From Cryptomeria japonica (Eukaryota > Streptophyta > Pinopsida > Cupressales > Cupressaceae), in contig NC_081412.1 in the NCBI RefSeq assembly GCF_030272615.1, positions 101,495,796-101,559,795 of the forward strand: a stretch of DNA of 64,000 nt, given 5' to 3'. Shown here piece after piece: positions 33,590-43,126 of the stretch. The notes beneath the pieces are model-generated. The model made no database searches, was not told the origin of the DNA, and saw nothing but the letters and a program-made list of their open reading frames with translations. The position numbers were made by a program, and so were the translations under genes. Each line of letters starts with the position of its first letter. Positions within the stretch are counted from its first letter, which is position 1.

Positions 33590-36500
33590 CCTTACACTAT
33601 TCTCTCCTTTTCTCTTTCCAATTTAAGTAATTCTTCCTCAAAATTTGTTATCTTTTGTTCAAAAATTGATAATGTATCAGGTGAGTTAACAAAATTATCT
33701 GCAAGTTTATTGATTTCATCCTATACCTTGCTCATCTTCTTATCTATATCTACAGTAAAAAAGTTTGTCTTACAGGTGTCTTTGTACAGAGTTTTGTACT
33801 CTTTTAATAAGTTACACAGTTCTAGTAGAAGTATGACAAAATCTCTAGTATACTTCTTTATCTGCTCATCAAAGAATCTTTGCTTTTCAATTTCCAATTT
33901 GTCCTTCAATGTCTCTCCCTTTATTTTCTCAATGTTTTCTGTGATATATTTAGACAAGGTATCAAGTTGTCCTAAAGAATCTTTATTGTCTATATTACAG
34001 TTAGGAGCAATTACCTTCAAAATTGGTATTGTGTCATCTATTGCCTTATAAGCTTGTGAGCTACAATTTGTTATCTTTTTAATTAAATCTAATAGTACTT
34101 TAGTCACATTAGTTGGTTTGTAGCCTGATGATGAGGAACCTACATTTTGAGTACCGCTAGTGGAAGTAACCAAACTTGTATTGACCTCCGGTAGGTCTGT
34201 TTGTCTTTGCATTTCATTAAGCAATGGTTTTTCTATTTCTCCAGTTGTCGGTGGCACTATTTCCTTATGAACCTATTCCTATTTCTGTTGATGTTCCTGT
34301 TCAGGAGCCTTTTGCTCTATTTGTTTCTCTATTTGTTGCATTGTCTCAGTCTGAGTCCGAGTTTCTACCTATTTCTCTTTGTCATCTGCCAGTTTCTTCT
34401 ATGTGTTATTAGTTTTCTCAGCTACCGGTGGCTCACTAGCCATTTCAGTCTTATCAGCTGTATCTTTGTCTGCCACAATGTTGATCTTTTGAGTATCAAC
34501 ATCCACTATATATAAGACTTCAAGATTAAGATTGACATCCTCTACATCTATACTTTCAACTGCTGGTTGATCTTTTGTAGCTGTTGTTGTTACTGGTGGA
34601 GTAATCAAAGGAGGTGGGGGTAAGTTGTCTTTAACCTTGATACTGGGTGGTCCACCAACTTTACCTTTACCCTTGTCTCTTTCTTTCTGATATACCTTTA
34701 TAGGTTTGTGTCTCATGTATTCTTCCTTTTTTTCTTTTTCCACTAGGAAAATATCCCATGCATTTTCTATCTCCTCAGTCACCTCATTAATGCTTCCAAC
34801 CATTAAAGCAATGTGCCGGTGTGCAGTAGAAAATACTAATCACTTGGCTTTAGCAATTAAGTCATCAATTTCTTTGGGTGAATTCACCGGGTATATAGCA
34901 AGTAGCTTTTCTATCTTTATTTTCTTGTCAAGTTCTACTACTGCTTGTCTCCTTGCTTCTAGTCTCTTAAATAGTTCATCTAGTACTTCATCTACTACTT
35001 CCATCAAAAATTTCTTATACATATCCATATGCAATATAACACTATTTTCTACTTGTTTTTTTCATCAGTTGTCAGAGTGTCATATAGTTTCTCTATATTC
35101 TTCAATTTCCCTTCCTCTGTAATTTCATTCAACAGTATGTCAAGAGGTTCCAAGTCCTTGTTTGTCCTCTTCTTCTTCTTGGGTGTCAGTTTCTTCTTCT
35201 TTGGTGTAGCCTTTCTTACCGGAGATCTCACTGTTTGTTGTTTTTGTCTTGTCCTCCTAGGTGAGGGTGTGGTTGCCAGTGAGGGATCTCTTTTCCTTAC
35301 ATCTCTTTTTGAAAGTTGTAGACATGTCAATCTCTGAAGATGTACCTACCGGTGATAGGTGAGTTTCAGGTTGTGGAGCTGCTAACTCATCCTCTGTTAT
35401 ATCAGTTTGTTCCATTACTTTATCCTTGATTTCCTTTGCTTTCCTAGAACCTTTTCTTACAATTGCCTCAACTCTTTTCTTAGATTGTATTTGGCTTTCA
35501 ATTGTTTCTGCACTACCAAATACTTCTTCCTTAGGTTCTTTAGGGGCTTCTAGAAGTGCTTAAGCATAAGTTTCAATTATATGATAATCTATTTTGTAGC
35601 CCATCTCTGTTACCCAAACTGTCCTAGGGATGACTGCTTCCATCCAGATCTCATCCTTCTTGATTACAAAGCATATTTCATCCTTATATTTGTCAACAAT
35701 CTTTTGTGATAATCTGATTCTTTTCTTCATTTTGGCCTTAAGTACTTGAAATAAATCATGGATATTGTTTTCCTTATCTTCTCCCATATTATTGAATAGT
35801 TTTGTTAGTTGTTTACCTACCGGTATATCATATCCAAGTTCTTTGTAGCCTATACTGGGAACCTGTTTTGTTATATGTAGCATCAGACATACTAGCAAAT
35901 TTCCAAATTTAAAAGTTCCTTTCTTGTCCTTCTTAATCTTGCCTAAGTTGTCAATTAATTTGTCCTTCAACTACTCACATACATCAATCTTTGCATTATC
36001 TGTGACCATGTCATAAGCACTCTTAATGCATAAACTTTAAATTGAATTGAGTCTTTTTGCATGAGTAGCTTTATATCCTAATATCATGCTGATAAATCTT
36101 ACATTAGTATCTTTTACATCATTGACTCTTAAGGACCTTCTGTTGGATGTTGCACTAGTTAGGTTTATAACTAGGTCATTAGAGACCTTTTTAGTCTTTT
36201 CTGGCCTTTTACCGGTGGTCGGTAACCCTGTGACATCTTTCACAACTTCCTTGGTGATTTTGTGAATTGCATCTAACTAGAAAAATTCACCATGTACCCT
36301 GCTTAAGACTATCCTAATCACATCCTTGGGGAATTCAGGAATGGTAAGGATCTTTGTAAATCCTAGGGTTTCAATGATCTTATGTTCATCTTTTACATTA
36401 CTGGATTCATCACATATGACAGATTTAAACATGGTTTTAATCTCTTCATCTCCTAGTTCCTCAATGTTGCAATGAATGTAAATTCTAGGATCTTCAACAT

Positions 36501-36651
36501 AAACAACTCCCTTAGGAATTTGAGAAAAAGCACCTAAAGTATCATCTTTCTTTTCTACTTTGGGAACTAATTGAAATATGGGCCTAGGTCTTTTTATAAC
36601 TTCAACAACAGTAGGGTTTGCTATATATTCAAGTGCAAAGGTGGATGCCAT
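33590..36651 (-). pseudogene. Element D ORF2, long protein of unknown function
   Basis: About 1,000 codons almost wholly in one frame (segments 36277-36651, 36037-36243, 35560-35970, 34840-35034, 34399-34803, 33721-34257 and on to ~33590), with a short shifted patch at 35049-35330 and several stops. Starts MASTFALEYIANPT. Blocks in order: a globular N-terminus (GLPTTGKRPEKTKKVSNDL; RFISMILGYKATHAKRLNS; FGNLLVCLMLH), a Lys-rich basic region (KKKKLTPKKKKRTNK), a helical block (LDMYKK-like, QAVVELDKKIKIEKLLAIY), a Pro/Thr linker, and a coiled-coil C-terminus (LKLEREKERIV). No known family recognised. Element E encodes a related protein. Confidence 0.8.
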
Positions 36652-37070
36652 GATAAAATACCTTTTACTGCCTTTAGGATGGATGATTTCTTAAAGTGTT
36701 CTTGCCTCTTGCTCGAAAATGCCTTAGCTTGGAATCTTCACACTCTTCATAGGTTTGAAATCTCGGTGAAATGAAATAGAGCCAAAACCTCAAATTTATA
36801 GTGTCTTTTTGCCATCTACCACATTAAATGTATGTTGGTTAAGTAGTTACTTAACATTGTCTGCTGGTAATAAAGTAATTTCCAACTTCTCATCTCTAAT
36901 CGAGGGAATAATAGCACATGTGTCATTAGATTGCCAAACCCTCAAGGAAACTTTCTTCAATTCGATGAAGAACTTCCTATCAGTGGAGCACTACTCTGTC
37001 TTGCCAGTGAAGCATTGACTGGTTCTACCGGTGGAGGAGTATTCCCAATATTTAGATCAGCTTTTCTAAT

Positions 37071-38147
37071 CTATTGTTTTGAGAATTCTTGCTTAACCTC
37101 TTCAACTTTTTCTTTACCCTTAAAGCTAGAACTTTTGTTGTCTGTTGGTGATCCTTTACTTCTACAGAATTTTGCAATATGCCCAATCTTGTTACATGCA
37201 TAACAAGTTACATTATTCTTTTGAATAGCTTTCCCATAACCTATGCCAGTTTGTGTTCTGCATTGATTAGCTAAATGTCCAAATCTTCCACAAACATAAC
37301 ATCTCACATTCATTTTGCAATTTTCAGATTTGTGACCAACTTTGTTGCATTTAGAACATTGACCAGTGGGTGTGTTGATATTCTGATAATTTCTAGATCT
37401 ACATTCATTTGCTCTATGACCATACTTATTATAGTTAAAGCATTTTCCATTGAATTTATAAGTATTAGGCTATCTTACCGGTTTGCTGTGATCCTGAGTA
37501 TTTGTAGTACCAGAGCTTTCACCAACTTCAAAGCCAATTCCAGAAGTGCCACCTTTAGGTTTTTGATTCTTCAGCAAGGTGCCAAGTTCCTCTGAGATTT
37601 TCTTGAATTTTTCTTTATGTTGATTTGTAGTTTCTAGTTCTCTTTCTAAGACTTCTTTCTATTTCATCAATTCATTTGAGTCATTCTGAGTGTGCATCAG
37701 ATATGTCTTTAATAAATCATTTTCATAGCTAAGTCTTGTGTTCTCATTTGTTGCATTAGTTAGTCTTCTGGTCAATTCTTCTTCATTCTTCTTCCTATCC
37801 TCAATTTCTTTACAAAATCTCATAGTCATATCCTGCATCTCATTCTTTATTGTCATGTTCTCCAGTTTCAGCTTGCTTATCTGATCATTAAGTGATTCCT
37901 TTTCATCAATTTCAATTTGTAGTTTTTCACAAAGTTCTCTTCTCTTATTTCTTTCAATAGTAAGATTCTCTTCAAGTGCCTGAATGATATCTTGAGCAAC
38001 CTTTAGATCATCTTCTAGTTTGATATTTTTCAATTTTTCTGTATCATAGTCTGAGAGAGCTCCTTCAAGTTGCTTCATCAGATTTTCCATTTTTACCGGT
38101 GTCAAGATCTTCCTCAAGCTATTAGGCTTATGAAAATAGAGGACCAA
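37071..38147 (-). pseudogene. Element D gag-like protein: coiled coil plus four zinc knuckles
   Basis: One frame, with stops near 37657 and 37470. Starts at Met codons 38147 or, more likely, MENLMKQLEGAL (~38090). Residues to ~160 form a long charged coiled coil (LEENLTIERNKRRELCEKL). Then four CCHC-type boxes: CFNYNKYGHRANEC (second Cys replaced by Tyr), CSKCNKVGHKSENC, CYVCGRFGHLANQC, CYACNKIGHIAKFC. Copia gags normally have one. No capsid-type UBN2 domain was seen, so particle assembly may rely on a partner's gag; the protein may be an RNA-binding adaptor. Confidence 0.85.
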
Positions 38148-38159
38148 GCTCTGATACCA
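38148..38159 (-). promoter_or_regulatory. Element D primer-binding site
   Basis: Minus strand TGGTATCAGAGC, exact initiator tRNA-Met type, two bases from the LTR. Confidence 0.95.
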
Positions 38160-38161
38160 AT

Positions 38162-38975
38162 TGTTAGGATTCCCACAGATACTGAGAGGGGGGGGGTGAA
38201 TTAGTATCTAAGTGGTGAGTAGAATTTCTTATCTTAAAATATGCAGAACATATTATAATAGTGTACCGATATGCAAGAAAACATCCACATGAAAAGCACA
38301 CCATGACACAAGGATTTAATGAGGAAACCTGGTGTGGGAAAAACCTCGGTGGGATTTGTGACCCACAATATCCACTTACTGGCCAATAAGAGAATATTAC
38401 TTATAAGAGGGGCCTACACATGTAGGAAGGCCAATTGCCTAGAGCTCACTGCTCAATGGGAAGTCTCACTGACTTACAATGTGGATTTATACAAATCCAA
38501 TATCTTGTACTGCTTTACAATAGCATCTATAATGCCTGATTCAGTACCAGTTGCTGCTTTGCTTCTTACATAAACCCTTTAACCTATATTTCGCATAATA
38601 GGTCTGCCTTAATATTTTTCCCTTTCTCTTACATCACTTTCTTAACTTCTTAAAATGTCTAAAATGATCTCTCTTATATATAAGAGTCATTTTACAACAT
38701 GCCAAGTCGGCTTACAAAGTTTTTACAATAATAAACAAAATATAATATAACAAAATCCTGTCAGCCTCTGTGCTGGTATACTTCCTTTCTTTGTGCCAGT
38801 GCCGGTGTCCTAAGTGCCAGTGTAGAGTTTGATCGTTGATGCCAATGAACTATCTTGCCGGTGTAATGCCTTACCGATGTAATGCCTTGCCAGTGCCATA
38901 GGATTGTAAGGTTGCCATCAATGACAAAACCTTGAATCACCTACAATGTCTCATTAGAGTGTGCATATGCCAACA
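38162..38975 (-). repeat. Element D 5' LTR
   Basis: 814 bp direct repeat of 32331-33149. Stem-loop at 38177-38209; one stem mismatch relative to the other copy. Lacks a short AAACAGAATTAA-like piece present in the other LTR. Confidence 0.95.
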
Positions 38976-38980
38976 ATATG

Positions 38981-39470
38981 ATGATTGAAGGAAATGTTCT
39001 ACATATCTATTGGAGAGAAGCTATTAGAATTATTGTGTACATATTCAATCGGTTGCATATAAAAGATAATTCTAGTAAGACCCCTCATGAGTTATGGTTT
39101 GGTCATGTTCCTACAATTAGATATTTCAAAATCTTTGAAAAAAAATTATATATCAAAAGAGATGAGGATATAGGGAAATTTAATGCAAGATGTGATGAAA
39201 GAGTCTTTTTGGGATATTCTACTAAGAGAAAATCATAATGGTGTTACAACAAAAGACTGAGAAAAATAGTGGAAAGTGCGAATGTGAAGGTTGATGAGAG
39301 TCTTGATAAGAAAATTAGAGCATGTGGATATGAATCTGATGGTCATGATGCTACTTCAAAGCAAGTGTAGAATCTAAGCATGAAACAAAGTGATCCAGAA
39401 GAGAGTAAATCAAGATGTTGCTGGTGGTGAAGAAGTTCAAGGGACTAAAAAACTAGAACAATCAAAAAAC
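38981..39470 (+). pseudogene. Element B integrase, 3' part
   Basis: Continues the frame cut by D: MIEGNVLHIYWREAIRIIV, KTPHELWFGHVPTIRYFKI, ERVFLGYSTKRKS, then decays after a stop at 39236-39238 (IVESANVKVDES still readable). A frameshift before 39475 leads to the RT frame. Confidence 0.88.
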
Positions 39471-39474
39471 TCCT

Positions 39475-41095
39475 AGGTATGTAAGATTAAATCATTTAGA
39501 GAATCAGATTATTGGTGATAAAAATAAAGGTGTGATGGCTAGGAGAATAAGTATTGTTGAAGAAACATGTTTGATTTCCAAAATTGAGCTGGAAGATGTT
39601 GCTAAAGCTTGTAAAGATGAAAATTGGGTAAAATCTATGGATGAAGAGTTACATCAGATTTAGAAGAAAAATACATTGGAACTTATTCTAAGACCTAAAG
39701 ATGAGAATGCAATTTGTACTAAATGGGTGCTCTGGAATAAGGTGAATGAAGATAGAGAAGTTGTTAAAAACAAAGTAAGACTAGTATGTAAGGGATATTC
39801 ACAAATGGAAGGTATTGATTTTGACCAAACTTTTGCTCCAGTATCTAGAATTGAAGTTGTTAGATTATTTCTTGCATATGCTACTCATAAGAAATTCAAG
39901 GTTTATCAGATGGATGTGAAGTTAACCTTTTTGAATGGTGAATTGGAAGAGGAAGTCTACATTGACCAACCAGATGGATTTTCATTGACAGATGAAGAAG
40001 ACATGGTATGCGGATTGAAGAAAGGATTGTATGGACTTAAACAAGCCCCTAGAGCTTGGTACGCCAAATTGGATAGGTATTTGATGAAGTTGGGATTCTA
40101 TAAAGGTACTGTTGATAGTAATTTATATTTCAAGATTGATAATGATAATATTTTTATTGTTGAAGTCTTTATTGATGACATTATTTTTGGAGGAGATGAT
40201 GATTTGAGTAAGAAGTTTGATGATGATATGCAAAAAGAGTTTGATATGTCTATGATAGGTGAGATGAAATTCTTTCTAGGATTGTAAATTACACAAACTA
40301 ATAAAGGCATTTTCATATCTCAATCAAAGTATGTGAAGGAATTGCTTAAAAATTTTGGGTTAGATGGTTCCAAACCTATTATAACTCATACGGTAACTAG
40401 ATGCAAGATGACAAAAGATGATGAATCTCTGAGGCCTAATCAGACCCTATATAGATCTATGCTTAGAGGACTGCTATATTTGACTCAGACTAGACCTAAC
40501 ATTATGAATGTTGTATGTCTTTTAGCAAGATTTCAAGTTGATCCTAAGGAAAGTCATGTTACTGTTGTGAAGAGGATATTCAAATATTTGAAGGGAATAG
40601 TTGATTATGGTTTGTGGTATCTGAAGAAAGATGATTTCATTTTGAGTGCTTATACTGATGTTGATTGGGTAGGTGATGTTGATGACCAAAAGGGCACTAC
40701 CAGTGGTGCAATCTTTTTGGGAAATAAGTTGATTTCTTGGGCAAGTAATAAGCAAGATGCTATTTCTTTATCTATTGCAGAAGCTGAATACTTTGATGTT
40801 GCTAGCAACTGTACTCAGGTAATTTGGATGAAGCCAATGTTGAAGGATATTAGAGTTGTTTATAATGAGCCTACTGTTATATATTGTGAAAATTAAAGTG
40901 CTATCAATATTTCTAAGAATCCAGTGTTGCATTCTAAGACAAAACATATATAAATCAAGTTTCATTTCTTGAGAGAGAAGGTGAATGAGAAATAATTCAG
41001 ATTGGAGTATGTATCTACAAAGGAACATATTGAAGAAACATCTTTATATCTAAGAGAGAAGTTAGGGGTAATTGCCCCTCCTGCTATGAACTAGA
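39475..41095 (+). pseudogene. Element B reverse transcriptase and RNase H
   Basis: Single frame from YVRLNHLENQIIGDK with a few stops (39661, 40286, 40894, 40951). [64 protein letters not shown]. RNase H: AYTDVDWVGD (Asp), IAEAEYFDVAS (Glu), IYCEN (the usual Asp is Glu here), then HFLREKVNEK. Several stops fall at Gln codons (CAA to TAA). The protein is close in sequence to that of A. Confidence 0.92.
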
Positions 41096-41432
41096 TGCAT
41101 TGAGTTGCATCAATTTAGTGGACTTCATAGTCTTATCCTGATATCTAGATTAATGAGTGGGTGTTGTTGCTCCAAGGGAGTAGTCAGTGTGTGATTTAGT
41201 TGTTTAGATTTGTAAGTTTTTTCTAAGGGGGAGAGATTATTAGGGAGTGAGAGAATAGTGATTTGTATGTGTCTTTGGCATTGTTGTCAAAGGGGGAGAG
41301 ATGCATGTGAATTTTTTTTTTATCTATCTGAGGTAGAGAGCTATGTGTGTATGACCTCAGGGGGAGATTGTTGCGGTTGATTTCTTTCTTTGCATTGATT
41401 GGTTTTCACATTCATATGTTGTCATGAATGCT
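41096..41432 (+). other. Element B 3' untranslated region
   Basis: Non-coding; three further AGGGGGAGA runs (41227, 41293, 41369) precede the real tract, so the tract region has been duplicated. Confidence 0.7.
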
Positions 41433-41444
41433 AAAGGGGGAGAT
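41433..41444 (+). promoter_or_regulatory. Element B polypurine tract
   Basis: AAAGGGGGAGAT directly before TGTTGGAATG. Confidence 0.88.
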
Positions 41445-42743
41445 TGTTGGAATGTGTTGTTTTCATTAATACCAACATATTCTTGTATTGTAGAGAATTT
41501 GTTTGTTTTGGAGAGTTGGTTTGGTTGCAGATGTGTTGATGTAGATTAATGGGTTTTGAGATACTTATCTCTAGTTGATTCAGTATGAGTTTTAGTGTTC
41601 CAGAAAGTGATTTGATTGAGTTATGTGATCTGATGATATGGCTAGTTTTTCTAGTTTTCTTTGTATTGCAAAGTTGTGATTTATGGATTGTATTGCTTCA
41701 GAATTGATTCTTTATGTTGTGCAGATTTCAAAGTGTTTGGGATTTTCAAGTGTGTTCTTAGTTCGGATTGTTCATGATTTGGAACTTCAAAAGTGTATCT
41801 TTCAGTTTGATTTTGGTGTTCTTGAGCTTTGATGATGATATAATGATGATTCTTGTTAGTTGAGTTATTGTGGAGGAATTCACATTGCTTGTTGATGTTC
41901 TCTAATCATGTTCTATGAGTTTTGGTGGTCTGCGTTGATCGTGGTGTGAGTTACTAAAGATTTTATTGGTTTGGTGGTATTATTCATGTTATACGACTTT
42001 GTGGCCAACCCGATGGTTGTTGCATGTTGTGAATGATCTTGGCATGATATTCGGCATTGTTACATATTTGAGGAATTGATTTGGGTCCATGCTATGTCCT
42101 TGCTAACATTGTATTGGTCTGCATATGGATTTATGTATCGTGTGATGTGATTTTATAATTAGGTCCTATGTGTTGAGTCAACCTTGGAGTTAAGGTTGAT
42201 GATTTGTATAAATAAGTGTTGTAATCATGTAAGATGTGTGTCTATAGTTGTGTTTGTGATCTTTGAGAGTATTGTATGCATGAAGACGCAAATTGATCTT
42301 TCAGTAGTGGAGAAGACTAGAGAATTATTGTTGTCCAGATAGTGTGCTTAACCAAAACTGTGATTAGGCATTTGGAGATGTTATTCTTTCATTTCATGTA
42401 ATTCAAATTGTTGCCCAATCCTTGCAAGGCAGTGAGCCTTCCCAGGGTTGTAGCCCTTTTTTGTTTAGAGTAGTGAGCTCTAGGCAGTGTTCTTGAATGC
42501 ATGTGCATTCCCCATTATAATATTTTCACATACTACTACAGAGTATCATCTTATTGTGGGTAGGTTCCCACCATGGTTTTTCCCTTAATCAGGTTTTCCA
42601 TGTCAAAAAATTGTGTGTTGTTGATGTGGTGTTTATCTTTCCTATTGTTGTTCTTTATTAGATCTAAAGTTGAGGTTAATTTGTCTAAGTTTGGTGAAAA
42701 CTAATTCACCCCCCCTCTCAATTTTCATGTATTGTTGTTGCCA
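41445..42743 (+). repeat. Element B 3' LTR
   Basis: Starts TGTTGGAATG; near its end it holds the inverted-orientation stem-loop (42696-42726, imperfect) and hairpin GTGGG/CCCAC (42556-42571). End placed at GTTGCCA by analogy; uncertain by about 20 bp. Confidence 0.75.
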
Positions 42744-43126
42744 ATAGATCACTTAGAAGCAGAAGAGAAGAGTGAAGAGGTGCAAAGGAGTGCGCAAAAT
42801 TATAAGAGCAGAGTTTGGGTATATGTGCTTAACTAGAATTGTAATCAGGCATTAGGAGATGTTATTTTCTTAGTTCATGTAAGTCGGATTGTTGTCTGAA
42901 TCTTTTGTAATATAGTGATTTTTTGCCAGGGTTGTAGCCCTTATTGTATTTGAGTAGTGACCTCTAGGAAGTGGGCTTGAATGCATGTGCATTCCCCATT
43001 GCAATATTTCACTTACTCTTAATAGGGTATTATCTCATTGTGGGTAGGTTACCACCATGATTTTTCCCTTAATCGGGCTTTCCATGTCAAAAATCTTGGT
43101 GTTATGTGTGTTATTGATACGGTATT
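42744..43126 (+). repeat. B' LTR fragment, left part
   Basis: Resembles 42340-42660 of the B LTR (GTGCTTAAC, GCATTAGGAGATGTTATT, CATGTGCATTCCCCATT) but diverged. Interrupted by element C at 43126; continues at 56799. Confidence 0.7.

Larger units (their letters stand above)
32331..38975 (-). mobile_element. Element D: LTR retrotransposon lacking protease, integrase and RT
   Basis: LTRs 32331-33149 and 38162-38975, exact 5-bp target duplication ATATG (32326-32330, 38976-38980), exact tRNA-Met primer site, and tract. The 5-kb interior encodes on the minus strand a gag-like protein and a second long ORF of unknown function; no enzyme motifs were seen in any frame. It is inserted in copia B. LTRs differ at only a few percent of bases by eye, so it is younger than A. 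Confidence 0.93.
31840..42743 (+). mobile_element. Element B: 5'-truncated Ty1/copia retrotransposon
   Basis: Plus-strand copia pol from the integrase zinc region to RNase H, then tract and 3' LTR. Gag, protease and 5' LTR are absent. Element D is inserted at 32330/38976 inside integrase; removing D and one ATATG copy restores one continuous frame. Confidence 0.9.

Noticed and set aside
33494-34051. 185-codon plus-strand ORF in element D
   Set aside because: Shadow of ORF2 on the opposite strand; Ser/Leu/Phe-rich reading of coiled-coil codons.
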